NCBI RefSeq assembly: GCF_045679555.1
Contig: NC_092122.1
Span: 13,624,506-13,688,505 of the forward strand
Direction of reading: 5' to 3'
Source of the DNA: Salvelinus alpinus
Lineage: Eukaryota; Chordata; Actinopteri; Salmoniformes; Salmonidae
Length of the DNA: 64,000 nt
Shown here piece after piece: positions 25,802-38,224 of this stretch; position 1 is the stretch's first letter; each line of letters begins with the position of its first letter. The translations under genes were made by a program, and so were the position numbers. The notes under the pieces are model-generated. The model searched no databases. It was not told the DNA's origin and saw only the letters and a program-made list of their open reading frames with translations.

Positions 25802-27837
25802 CCCCAGGAGAAACAATGCCACCTCATTCTGCAGAATATTATAGAAGTCTGCCTCATGATTCTGAGGTTGTATGTTCAAGAGAGAACGTGCAAGAATTTG
25901 TGGCTCAATGGTTAGAACCCCTGTCTCATAACCTTGAGTTTGTGGGTTTAAACCTCAACTTTTACACTTGTGTAGATTTCTGCAACTATTAATGTCAAAC
26001 ATACGAAGAGGAGCAAGAAAAGTGTGAAGGAGTCTGCCCTTGCACCACTGTGGTTAAGTTCAAACCTTAACTCTTACACTTCAAGTTTAACAACTCAATA
26101 TCAAAGACTTATACCATGACATTGTTGAATACTTGTTTCTGATTGGCTTGAAGGGCATTCTAGATTGTCATTATTTCCCTAAGGCACGGTAGAGCTCAAT
26201 GGCTATAGTTCATTACATGTTTGAGCTGCAAAAATAAATAAAAATGAATTGAAACCACTGCCATTTTTTTATTAAAATTCATAACAGCAAGCTAGAACGG
26301 ATGGTTTGGTTAGCTAAACTAGCAAGTCTGCTTCTTTGGTTACCAAGGCAACTACTGTCACTATCTAGTAAACTTGTAAGCTACTTCAGTGGATGTTGTA
26401 GCAGCAAATGTGTTAAATTATAGCCCTGGTTCAATAAAAGGGATAATCAACTCGTGGCTCTATGCGTTATCTGGAAAATAATGCAAATCTGTGGAAGGTC
26501 AGTTCCACTCCGCGAGCATGTCCTACCTAGAGGTTATGGGTCCAAACCTCATCTCTTGTGCTTTTATGTACGTTTCAACAATTCTCCATGTCAAACACAC
26601 AGAGGGGAGGGTGAAGGCGTCGGTGGCTCTGGTGTAAGGATCTTGTCCCATAAGCACAGGTTTGTAGGTTCAAACCCTGTTGCTGGCTCATGGTTGCCCA
26701 TTGGGACTGAGTCAAGGGGAGTGGCTGCCACACAAAGATGGTTGGAGCAATAAGAGGAGGTGGTTAACTCCTGCGGGGTCCCTGTGAATTCAAAGCAGTG
26801 GTTATGGAGAACATCTCCTGAAAAAAGTGGGCACTTAGTATTTAACTATAGACAACTCTCCATTTAAATACCAAGTGCCCACTTTTTTCAGGAGATTTTT
26901 TTCTTCCCATAACCATCTTTGAGTGGCAGCACCTCTCTATCATTCACGCAACCATGCTGCAGTGCCACACACTGGAGCATGGTCCTATGGGTGGAGGGTG
27001 AGATCCTTACCACTAAGCCACCAGTTCCTTCACATCTCTTCATATATTTGACATAAATATGTCTGTAAACAAAACATTTACAAGAGTTTAGCTCAACGTT
27101 TAATTTGGCGAACTCCCTTGTCTACCAAGGGAGTCCAATGGTTAAACTATGATGATTCCCATCCAGCTCCCAGTCCTCAAAAACTACAAAGGTTACAAAA
27201 GCAGTCTCTCTGCTTTCTCTGACCCTCAGACACACTACTGGATCATACTGAGCACAGTCCCCTTGCAACACTACTGGTATGCGTGATCAGGTGAGCTGGC
27301 AGATAGTACCATGTTCTACAGGCTGAGCTTCCTCCCTAATGATGCACTAACCTCGCCTGTGTTAGCTTTACTAACTCTCCTACAACCTCAGCAATGAGAC
27401 AGGAAGGGGAGGGGTGTAGAGCTGAAGGGCGAAAGATTAACAGAGCAAGAATGAGAGGAACCAAGGGTCAGAAGGTCTCCAACCTAAAACAGGGCAAAAA
27501 AATGACAGCGCAAGAATGGAGACTTTTGTTTATAGTAAGAAAAACATTTAATCATGTTCTTTATAACAAACACTTACTGGATATGAACCCTACCCAACTC
27601 TACAGTCATTTGGAGATTGTTTCGCCAATGGTTCAAAGCCCATACTCAAATGTTACCACATAACCCACTGACCAAGACATAGAATATCTGGTTGATATTA
27701 ACTGTCTATTTACAAATCCTTGTCTGAGAGCTGTGTCAATTTATAAAGCCACAGAGCCCTGTCCACAAGGCACGGAGCTAAGGGCCGTTTGAGACTATGT
27801 CTGAGGGAAGAACAATTATCCAAAACCAATTTTGGAG
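25802..27837. other. Gene-free repeat-rich stretch with an inverted-repeat element
   Basis: Several degenerate copies of a tRNA-like unit (GTGGCTCAATGGTTAGAAC, GGTTTAAACCTC) occur at about 25895-26110 and 26490-26700. A partner lies in the opposite orientation near 26960-27060 (CCTTACCACTAAGCCACC). The copies centre on a strong hairpin at about 26800-26925. This looks like a decayed foldback element built from SINE-like sequence. No gene is supported. Confidence 0.45.
26800..26925. repeat. Long hairpin (inverted repeat)
   Basis: ATCTCCTGAAAAAAGTGGGC at about 26812 is matched by its near-perfect reverse complement around 26875-26897, and the outer GGTTATGG pairs with CCATAACC. Confidence 0.85.
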
Positions 27838-28820
27838 TTAGAAGTCCATGGTTTTGTCGTTGTTGTAGACGACATTGCCCCTGATGACAACGTAGCGGAT
27901 CAGTTCCTGGTGTCCTCCTAACTGGTAGATGAGATGCTCCCAACCGCTGGACAACACCATCAACACAACACTGTCAGTCTACACTAAAGTGTCAGCCACA
28001 CACAGACAATCAACACAACTTTAGGTAGTCTCACTCACACAAACCAATCGGTTCCATTCACACAGCTACTGCATTTTAGACAACGCCATACACAGTCCTC
28101 ACCACAATTACAAGATAACCTTTCAGCAGCTACTGGAACATACACTGTGGTGTCTGACCATTAAATGAAGCCAGCTCTTACAATATAGTAGCATTTATTG
28201 ACAGCAACTTTACCGTGGTGCGTTGACGACCAGCAGGTCGCCGTGTTTGTTGACCTCCAGGGAGCCGTGCGTGTGAGAGCGGCCCAGGGCGTAGGCTGCG
28301 TTGATGGTGGGGGTGGCCAGAGCCTCGGGCATGGACATCCTCATGTTGACATGCCAGGTGCATCACCACCGGCTGGGATAGACAGAGAGGGATAAAGAGA
28401 TGATGACAGAGGGATCGCTATATAGAGGAATAGGCTTTATACCTTCTTCTCCTACTAACTCATTGAACTTACCCCCACAGCCCCCTCCATCTTTCCCCCC
28501 TAACTTTCCTCCTCCACCCCCCGTCCTCTGGTACCCACCAGAGCAACAATAGGCATTAGGGTTGAAGTCACTGCCCAGGGCAACAATGGCCCCAGCCTCC
28601 AGCATGTCTCAGGCCCGCGGCTATAGTAACCGCAGGATGTAAGTGGTGGCTGGGAGCAGGATGGTGGCGGTCTTAGCTGTCGCCATGGCAGCAATGCCAT
28701 CATCTGTCACATCCCCCAGGTGACTGATAGCCAAGGCACCGAGCTCTGCCCCCAGCTAGCACCACCAGAGAAAAAAAACACACACACACACAATACAGGA
28801 ATGGTTAAGTGAGATGGACA

Positions 28821-29489
28821 TGTTGGATTCCGAGAATATGAAGGAAAAAGGAAACCGCACACTGCTCTTGATAGTATCACCGATATTTAATAAGCTTACG
28901 TATCGGCCACACGGCCTTCGTCAGATCAAGTGGAGTGTGTGGTTTCCTTTTTCCTTCATCTTGTTCAACTGTTACCATGCACCTGCAAATAAGATTGCTC
29001 AGATGTGTGAGTGCCTTTTGAATTGGGTTCCGAGAATATGAAATATACTTATTCATGTCACTGATGGGAGTGCTGAGGTTTAGAGGGTCTATACCAGAAG
29101 TTAAGGGTTATAGGAGGAAGGTATATAGTGTGTGCAACTAAGCTTGGAATGTGTTGAGTGCAGGGAAGTGATTACATGTGGCAGGCATTGATAAGGGGAG
29201 AGAGCCATGGATTAGTGGTGGAGGGGGGTTGAGGTCAGGTCAGGTCACCTTAAGGGAGAAATAAAAGTTTATGGCCCATATCACTAGTGTCCTGCCTAGC
29301 AGTAAAGAACGATGTTTGTACAGATAGGTAGGAGGAGACTCAGCCTATGAGGAACGGTTAAATATCAGTGCTTGTGTGATTTTTGTTGTTGTCTGAATGC
29401 CGCTGTATTGATCCTCTGGGTGGAATAAACTTGGTTAAGCTTTCATAAATGTCGGTTGTGTTTTTTACTCTGAGAATTAGAACTTAACA
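28821..29489. mobile_element. Solo LTR with a 200-bp internal insertion, in amdhd1 intron 5
   Basis: The element begins TGTTGGATTCCG and ends GAACTTAACA, contains AATAAA near 29425, and is bracketed by a 4-bp direct repeat GACA (28817-28820 and 29490-29493). The inner segment 28841-29040 is flanked by an 18-bp direct repeat with one mismatch (TTGGATTCCGAGAATATG / TTGGGTTCCGAGAATATG). It is therefore a later insertion, and contains 24-bp inverted arms at 28840-28863 and 28934-28957. The LTR family is not assigned. Confidence 0.65.
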
Positions 29490-29965
29490 GACAGTACCAT
29501 AGACACTTAAATAATGCGTACAGGTACTAAACCAGTTGTTGTTACCACAGTGACAGTAGAGAGGCGCAGGTTGATGATGCGTACCTGTGCAGAGTTCATG
29601 GGGTGCAGCTCGTCTCCGTGGAAGTTGATGCTGAGGCCCATGTCCAGGCCGGCCTGCAGGATGGAGCGCGTGGAGGACATGTCAAACACACCCTGCTCAC
29701 AGGACACATCTATGTTGTCCACCCTCAGGGCCCCCGCTGACATACGCGGCAACTGGACCTGAAGGATGTCTGCTGTCGCCTCGGCAACAGTCTTACCCCT
29801 GGGAAAGAATCAGAAGGGGTGGGTATTTAATAACACCTAGTGAGGATGAAAGTCAGTAGGGTTAGCTGTATGGGTGTGGGTGAATGTAATATATAACCTC
29901 AACAGGTTATGACGGGGTGGAATTGAGGTGTCTGTTCAGGATGGAGTGTTCAACATCGTGTAGTG

Positions 29966-30135
29966 CAGTGGTTCCCAACCTTTTTCTGTTACTATACCAT
30001 CAACTGAATTTTGCTCTGCCCAGAGTACCTCTGAAGTACCCCCTCATGTGCATTTTACCAGCAAGTCTAGGGTGTCATGAGTCTTCTCAAGTACCCCCTG
30101 TGGATAAGCCAAGTACCCCTGGTTGGGAACCACTG
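29966..30135. mobile_element. hAT-type MITE in amdhd1 intron 4
   Basis: Terminal inverted repeats CAGTGGTTCCCAACC and GGTTGGGAACCACTG are perfect over 15 bp. The flanking 8-bp duplication (GTGTAGTG / GTGTAGAG) matches at seven of eight positions. It has no coding capacity. Confidence 0.88.
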
Positions 30136-30905
30136 GTGTAGAGAGTGTGTGTTCAGTACTTAGGGACGGCGTGTGCTCCACAGTAGGTAGACGATATATT
30201 GATTGGCAGGGTACGTCTGGCCGTCTCGATGACCTCCAGCATCTTCAGCTCTGTCTGCAGCTCCAGGCCGTAGCCACTCTTACACTCCACCAGGGTAGTG
30301 CCTGCCCGCTGCATCCGACCCAGCCTGCCTGTCAGAGGCCAGCAGGGTGGAGGGAAGAGCAGCCCGGGTGTGCTCCACTGTGAAGTGGATCCCTCCTCCG
30401 GCACGGTGCACATCCATGTAAGTGGCACCAGCCAACTGTCGGCACTCACAGCATTACCTAGGCGGCGTTTTGACAGGCAGCCAATTCTGATCTTTTTTCA
30501 CTAATTGGTCTTTAAAAAAAATCTGATCACCTCTGAAACAGATCTCGTGTGAAATGATCTGATGCAAAAATTTGTGGAAAAAATATAAATTGGGCTGCTT
30601 GTGTAAATGCCATATAAACCTTTACTTTTACTCTATAAGGTGAGTCATATTACAAGCTGTTGAGGCAGAGGGGACAGGACCCATGGAAGTCATATTTACC
30701 TTCATGGCAAATTCATGAACCCTGTCTCCAGCCCATACCGTGCCGGGTGTGTGCATCAACCAATCCTGAAACGTAATAATACAATGAGCACGGCTGCATT
30801 TCTATAAAACCTAATTCTCTACATGATAGAACACTAAACCAACGATTCAAATATTTGTATCAATAGAACAGGGGAGCATTCGGCAGGACCAAACGTTTTG
30901 GAACA

Positions 30906-31340
30906 GGACCTCCCGGGTGGCGCAGTGGTCTAGGGCACTGGATCGCAGTGCTAGCTGCGCCACCAGAGTCTCTGGGTTCGCGCCCAGGCTGGGCTAGGTT
31001 CGCGCCCAGGCTCTGTTGCAGCCGGCCGCAACCGGGAGATCCGTGGGGCGACGCACAATTGGCATAGCGTCGTCCGGGTTAGGGAGGGTTTGGCCGGTAG
31101 GGAGGGTTTGGCCGGTAGGGAGGGTTTGGCCGGTAGGGATATCCTTGTCTCAGTATGTAAAAATGTAATAAAAATGTATGCACTCTACTGTAAGTCGCTC
31201 TGGATAAGAGCGTCTGCTCTTGGCCGGTAGGGATATCCTTGTCTCAGTATGTAAAAAATGTAATAAAATGTATGCACTCTACTGTAAGTCGCTCTGGATA
31301 AGAGCGTCTGCTAAATGTCTAAAATGTAAATGTAAAAATG
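30906..31340 (+). repeat. tRNA-derived SINE with internal duplications
   Basis: The head CCCGGGTGGCGCAGTGGTCT and box-B-like GGGTTCGCGCCCAGGC show tRNA ancestry. The middle has three copies of an 18-bp AGGGAGGGTTTGGCCGGT unit. The tail, with GTCGCTCTGGATAAGAGCGT and CTGCT, is present twice because of an internal tandem duplication of about 100 bp. The same tail occurs on the LINE fragment at 19634-20130. Confidence 0.85.
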
Positions 31341-31382
31341 TAACATTAAAATATGCCAGGTAGGCCAAACACGGCTCTGACA

Positions 31383-31505
31383 CACAGGAGGCTGCGGAGG
31401 GGAGAACAGCTCATAACCATGTGTTTGATACCATTCCACTGATTCCCGCACCAGCCATTACCACGAGCCCGTCCTCACCAATTAATGTGCCACCCACCTC
31501 CTGTG
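31383..31505. mobile_element. Short hAT-type MITE with perfect target duplication
   Basis: The 123-bp element runs from CACAGGAGGC to CACCTCCTGTG and sits between two identical CTCTGACA octamers (31375-31382 and 31506-31513), the 8-bp duplication expected of hAT insertion. It lies in amdhd1 intron 2. Confidence 0.87.
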
Positions 31506-32552
31506 CTCTGACATGTAGAATAAGGAATAACGTCAGCCCTATTCATGGCATTTCTATCTGCACCGTTTGACAAATAAACATGCCCATGGTTGCATGTTTA
31601 CATGGCCCTTGCTATCCGGGGTCCTTGGGATGTCCCCACACCATTGAAATTAACATTTAAAATGGTACGGGTTAAGTTTAGCTATTAGTTATGGTTAAGT
31701 ATCCCAGATAGCACAAACCATGTTTACACCTTCGTGCACGCCTAGATCTACCGCCCCTATTGTCCAGAGTGGTGTATTGCACTGATACTTGTCTGGAATG
31801 ACACACATGCCAGTTGCATCGATTACTTTATCAAACGAGCACCCTGCATATTGGATATCAATGGTGCTCAATAGTCCAATATCTTTTATCAGACCGTCGC
31901 TGCACGAACAAAACAAAGCTCTTTTAATCAATAGTTTGCGGTGGGATAACATTTGGTTTAGCCTAAATTTAGTTTTGCTTTCACAGCACGTTAGGGCAAT
32001 CCGTAGTCAACTCGTTCTAACCAAATTGCAACAAACATTAACTAGTAGCCAAACCACTGAACATTAAACAATGTTACAAACTGCAGACCTATATCGGACA
32101 TTAATGATACAATGTTTCGACATACCTCCCGATAACCAAACTACTGTTCTCAATCACACACAGCTTTTGCATCCCTTCCTTCGTCAGGAACTTCTCACCG
32201 TTGTTGAAAATTAAAACCACCTGTTGTTTCGCGTTCTTTACCAAAAGTTTGTTAGACATTTTGAAATAGTCGAAATTAAGCTTAAAAATGTGAATTACTT
32301 TTGTAAAGTCACCTCTATGTCACTTTCTAGTGGTTTGGGGAAAAGTTAATGTGGACAACAGGTGTTCAAAGTGCAAGTCTGGGAGGGGTTTTGGAAATTA
32401 GGAATACTGTACATTGATTGACAAGTTCTGTTCAATGTGTAGTGTTTGTTAATAAGGTTGAGACACCACATCAATCACCTCCCTCACAAACCTGTAATAA
32501 TACCACCAGACAGCAGGTTTAGGAATGGGTACAATAACCATCATTTTTTAAA

Positions 32553-32558
32553 TTTATT
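32553..32558 (-). terminator. snrpf: Poly(A) signal, snrpf
   Basis: AATAAA on the minus strand about 175 bases after the snrpf stop codon. Inferred from position. Confidence 0.55.
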
Positions 32559-32730
32559 CTACAGAGATAATACATATTGGATCATATACAGTAAAAAAAA
32601 ATATCTTGAAAGTTTTACACATATAAAGCTAACTTTCTTACCAAGAGTCCATTTTCCACATAGTGAAAATGAAAAAAACAAAGATTCAAACATTCATCCA
32701 GATCTTCAGTTGCAAGTCTCATCCTCGCCA

Positions 32731-34173
<1,443 letters not shown>

Positions 34174-35185
34174 TGCTGTGCGAAAGGTGGTGCTTTTATA
34201 TCTTAGTACTTTACTATCTTTTCGACACAAAAACGTCTAGACTTGTACGCATTGCCGCCGAAACCAGGAAGCTGGAGCCTTTCAACTTTGACCCAAAACA
34301 AAGGTTAATCGATTGAGAAAAAGAGCTTGAATTATTTATGTCCGCCACCTAGTGTACCGAGGGGCAAAAATTAAGAGACATGATTTAAATGTTCATGTTC
34401 ATTGCTCATTGCGGCAGATATTTTAAACGAAAATGTTATAGATAAATAAAGGACAGTAAACTGTTATATTTATCCATGTCCATCTTCAAATGGTTGCATT
34501 TTATTCAAAAGACTGCCCATGTGTAGTTAACTGAACAGCTATGGGGCAATGGCGCTCTCTGGCGGTTATAGTGGTTATCGTGTTGAGTATTGCACCACGG
34601 TCCACTCCCCCAAAATCTTTGGGCCATGATGTGACTTATTTGCTATCAATGGATGTAATCTACCTAGATAAAGCTTTACTAATTTCTATGTAACGCAGCA
34701 AATAAACAAATTGATGTTTTCAAGCCAAAACCCAGTCTTCGGCCATGCCCCAGGAGGAGTGACCATCAATGGAAACCACTGGTGTCCAAGGTCATTGTGA
34801 TTGAATTAAAACATTTGACACCAGATTTTAAATCTGTATTTCATTTCAAATAAAATGTTTCTTTATTTTCAATAAATGAATACATTTTGTCTGGAATTGC
34901 ATGAAGAATTTATGGTATAGAGGTAAACTGTCATATCTGGGTCTATCTGGCAGCTCTCTATATGCACTGCCGGTCTGGAGAATGCTCTCATTCATTTTTC
35001 TGTCTTGAAGCGTTCGACTGTTACTAAACCATTTGGCAAGTTTGAACTTGAGATCATGAATAATACTTCCAACAGCAAGGGATGGTTTCAGTGGAAATTC
35101 CTCTGAAATTACACTAAACCCTCTTTGTTGCTGAAATGCTGATGCCCTTACATCAATGTTAATATGTTTGTGTGAGCATGTTCAG

Positions 35186-35189
<4 letters not shown>

Positions 35190-35257
<68 letters not shown>
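35190..35257. repeat. (GT)n microsatellite
   Basis: About 34 GT units. Confidence 0.95.
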
Positions 35258-35258
<1 letters not shown>

Positions 35259-35951
35259 TGGTTGTATGGACAAACATACACCTAGGTATGTACCATGTGA
35301 AAACTCTTATACTGTTAAAGGATAGTTCAACTATCACTAATCATGAGCTGCTGCATGACCTAGGATAACACTGACATGTCCCATTGTCTATTGTGTAATA
35401 GATATGCAGGGAGGAAGACTCATGGGGAAGCTCTCAGCAAAACAGAGAATGAGAGATATTAGACAGTATGCAGGTCTGCTCTGGTGTGCTCCATGGAGAG
35501 TAGCCATGCTGGGCTCATTGAGGTGAAGCGGGAAGCAGCAGAGAAGAGACGGGTTGAGGGCCTATCAAAGAATTCGAGCAGGAGATCACTGAGCTAAAGG
35601 AGGAAAGGGAGGGGGTATTGAGGGTCAGAGCCCCACATCATTCCTGAATACCACTGCAGCTCCATGACTTTACTGTACTACTGTATAGTGCTCATCACCA
35701 GCACTGACCACACGAGGGCAGCATGTACACAGAAACTGTTTGTTATTGATTTAGTTCAAATTTCACAATATTTGGAAGCGTGTAGCCTACTGCAGAGGGA
35801 GAATATGCTACAATCAAACCCCATATCCTCAGCAGTGCTGTCACCAACTACACTTTCATATAGGCCTAACGACAAGATGAGAAGTTATATTATTATTGAG
35901 ATTGGGCCTATAATATTAGGCCTACATAAGATTTATTGCTGTCATTATTAA

Positions 35952-36282
35952 AGGTATATTTTGGCAATGCCCTTTATCGACTTCCCCTGAGTCAGATGAA
36001 CTCGTGGATACCATTTCTATGTATCTGCGTGCAGTTTGAAGGAAGTTGATAACTAGCGCTAGCGGAGCTTGCTAACTAGCATTAGCGCAATGACTGGAAG
36101 TCTATGGGTATCTGCATGCTAGCAGATACCTATAGACTTCCAGTCATTGCGCTAACGCAAGTTAGCAATGGCTCGCGAAACTACCTCTTACGTTCTTCAT
36201 AATGGACACAGAGACCTAAAAATGGTATCCACGAGTTCGTCTGACTCTGGGGAACTATTTGCCAAAATTCCAAAGTATCCCT
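35952..36282. mobile_element. Palindromic MITE flanked by TTAA, piggyBac-like
   Basis: The 331-bp sequence folds on itself almost end to end: AGATGAACTCGTGGATACCA on the left pairs with its reverse complement on the right, and the centre around 36105-36130 is a tight hairpin. TTAA occurs at both edges (35948-35951, 36283-36286), the target duplication of piggyBac-type elements. The outermost repeats are imperfect, so the family is inferred. Confidence 0.7.
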
Positions 36283-36562
36283 TTAAGAGTCCTCTGGAAA
36301 CGGAAGCAGGACTTTGGTAGGCTATTAAAAATGTATCTAGGAATTTAAAGGCCAACCCCTGGTATAATCTTCTCTGCATAGGGCAGGGTAGTTCATTAAT
36401 ATATTGGTACTGCGTAATACGGATCAGTTAATAAATCTCAATTGGCTTGCATTCCACTCCAATTAGCTGGGATTTTGTCGGGATCGGCCATCAGTAGCCT
36501 ATTGTCAACATAGCCCATGCAGAAGTGTATTTAGCCAAGTGACCAAACTCTTTTGTTGTTGA

Positions 36563-36993
36563 ATTTTACCCCCTTTTCTCCCCAATTTCAATCTTGTCTC
36601 ATCGCTGCAACTCCCCAACAGGCTTGGGAGGCAAAGGTCCAGTCATGCGTCCTCCGAAACATGACCCGCCAAACCTCGCTTCTTAACACACACCCGCTTA
36701 ACCAGGAAGCGTCGCACCAATGTGTCGGAGGAAACACAGTTCAACTGATGACCAAAGTCAGCCTGCAGGCCCCCAGCCCGCCACAAGGAGTTGCTAGAGC
36801 ACGATGAGCCAAGTAAAGCCAGCCCGGCCAAACCCTCCTCTAACCCGGACGACGCTGGGCCAATTGTGCGCCGCCCTATGGGACTCCCGATCACGACCGG
36901 TTGTGATACAGCCTGGGATCGAACCCAGATCTGTAGTGACGCCTCTAGCACTGCGATGCAGTGCCTTAGACCATTGTGTCACTCAGGAGGCCC
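36563..36993 (-). repeat. tRNA-derived SINE, reverse orientation
   Basis: The reverse complement begins GGCCTCCTGAGTGACACAAT, has a box-B-like GGGTTCGATCCCAGGC and GCGCACAATTGGCCCAGCGT, and ends in an A-rich tail near 36560. This head is shared with the SINE at 30906-31340, though the 3' part differs. Confidence 0.85.
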
Positions 36994-37009
36994 TCAAACT
37001 CCACAATTT

Positions 37010-37456
37010 TAAAGTAAGTGCCCAGTAAGAAAATCTCAATTTTAAAAGTTCATATTAATCGCTTTGACTCGTCCTACACTCGTATTTGTGGCCAAAGCAT
37101 AAATTGGAGAAAAAAACACTTCAAAACCCCAACCTCAAATTTGTATTTTAAACAGATGTTTCAAAAATGCTTGCTATTTCCTCATATAACATGATGTCAT
37201 CTCCCTGAGGAGGATGAGCTGGCCAATCCTCGTTCTTGAGGAGGATGAGTTGGCCAATCAATGGTCTACTTGCGTGAATATTTATAATGCCCACACCATT
37301 CTGTTTTTTCGGTATGCCCACACCATTCCAACACAGAAACGCTGCTTTTTAGCATAATGAATAAAACATCTTGGAAGGAAAACTATTTCACTCATATTGT
37401 AAGTTATTATAGGTCATATTTCATTGAAATCTGGAAACACTGGGCAGTTACTTTAG
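37010..37456. mobile_element. Inverted-repeat element (family unknown)
   Basis: TTAAAGTAAGTGCCCAGT at the left end is matched in reverse complement by ACTGGGCAGTTACTTTAG at the right end. An internal 22-bp GAGGATGAGCTGGCCAATC-type unit is duplicated near 37207-37260. No coding capacity. Confidence 0.55.
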
Positions 37457-37473
37457 TTTAAAGTGAGTCACTA

Positions 37474-38224
37474 GCTAGGTTTCCACCCAATTGGTAACAT
37501 ATTTTCTTGTGAATATTCAAAAATATGCATAAATAAAATATGCGCATTTGATGTGTTTTCATCAAATTGACTTGTGCTGATGACATAGTGCACATACAAA
37601 TAACTGTTGCGTTTAAATTCACGTGTACAGATTAACATTTTTAAAGTTAAATGGGTTTCCATTGTATTTTCAATTCAACTGATGTCACAAAACGTGTTAT
37701 ATAGCGAATGTGCCCACTCTGGTATTGGCACGTGCGCTCTAGCCATCAGCTCGCAGATACAGTTGTGGGTACAGTCTATGATGAGATTATTATGGACAAA
37801 AGAGGGGGATTATTTTAATTTGTAAAACGGCAGCCAAGCATGGATTCATCAAATCACCAGAATAAGATCCTCGATATTTATTGGAAAGTAGCATCAAGCT
37901 CACCACCTTGCACTTTCACCACCCTGTGAAGTTCATCGTCACTTATTTCATCTGTAGTTTAATAAACTGTATGTTTTCCCGAGTCGTAGTAGGATGACCA
38001 CATAAACATGTCATCCCGTGACTCCAAGTTTACTTCGATATGATGGTTATATCAATATTTGGGCAAAAACGCGTTTCCACCTTTATTTCTTGACCTACAC
38101 AAAAATATCCAACCTTATATTTACCGACAAAATTAGCTGTTTCCATCAGGTCTGTTGTCATTTTTTTATCGGGCATATAGGCCTACTTTATTCGCATAAA
38201 AAGGTTGGTTGGAAACGTGGTTAG
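37474..38224. mobile_element. Inverted-repeat DNA element (family unknown)
   Basis: The left edge reads CTAGGTTTCCACCCAATTGG and the right edge GGTTGGTTGGAAACGTGGTT, an approximate inverted pair. Inside are two motifs in opposite orientation (TATGCGCATTTGATG; ATTCGCATAAAAAGG). No transposase is seen. Confidence 0.45.

Larger units (their letters stand above)
27838..32259 (-). pseudogene. amdhd1: amdhd1 (imidazolonepropionase) unprocessed pseudogene
   Basis: Eight exon remnants are readable on the minus strand: 32126-32259, 31793-31899, 30700-30765, 30160-30435, 29585-29798, 28539-28755, 28214-28372, 27838-27946. Landmarks include MSNKLLVKNAKQQVVLIF, LAGATYMDVHRAGGGIHF, GTTLVECKSGYGLELQTEL, NFHGDELHPM, VALGSDFNPNAY and WEHLIYQLGGHQEL. 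AMDHD1 hydrolyses imidazolone-5-propionate to N-formimino-glutamate in histidine breakdown. Lesions: exon 2 donor GT changed to AC (31791-31792); one-base gain in exon 3 next to the metal-binding HTH; net two-base loss in exon 4; four-residue in-frame loss in exon 5; TAG (28621-28623) and TGA (28609-28611) in exon 6; two-base loss near 28345 in exon 7. Retained introns exclude a retrocopy. The neighbouring genes read cleanly, so general sequencing error is unlikely. It could be a decayed duplicate from the salmonid genome doubling. Confidence 0.93.

Noticed and set aside
30906-31010. Possible tRNA gene
   Set aside because: The tRNA-like head is attached to a SINE body and tail; no complete cloverleaf is supported. 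The same applies to 759-830 and 36900-36993.
27838-32259. amdhd1 as a working gene with sequencing errors
   Set aside because: Stops, frameshifts and a lost donor are spread over six exons, while the four other genes in the window read without a single error.
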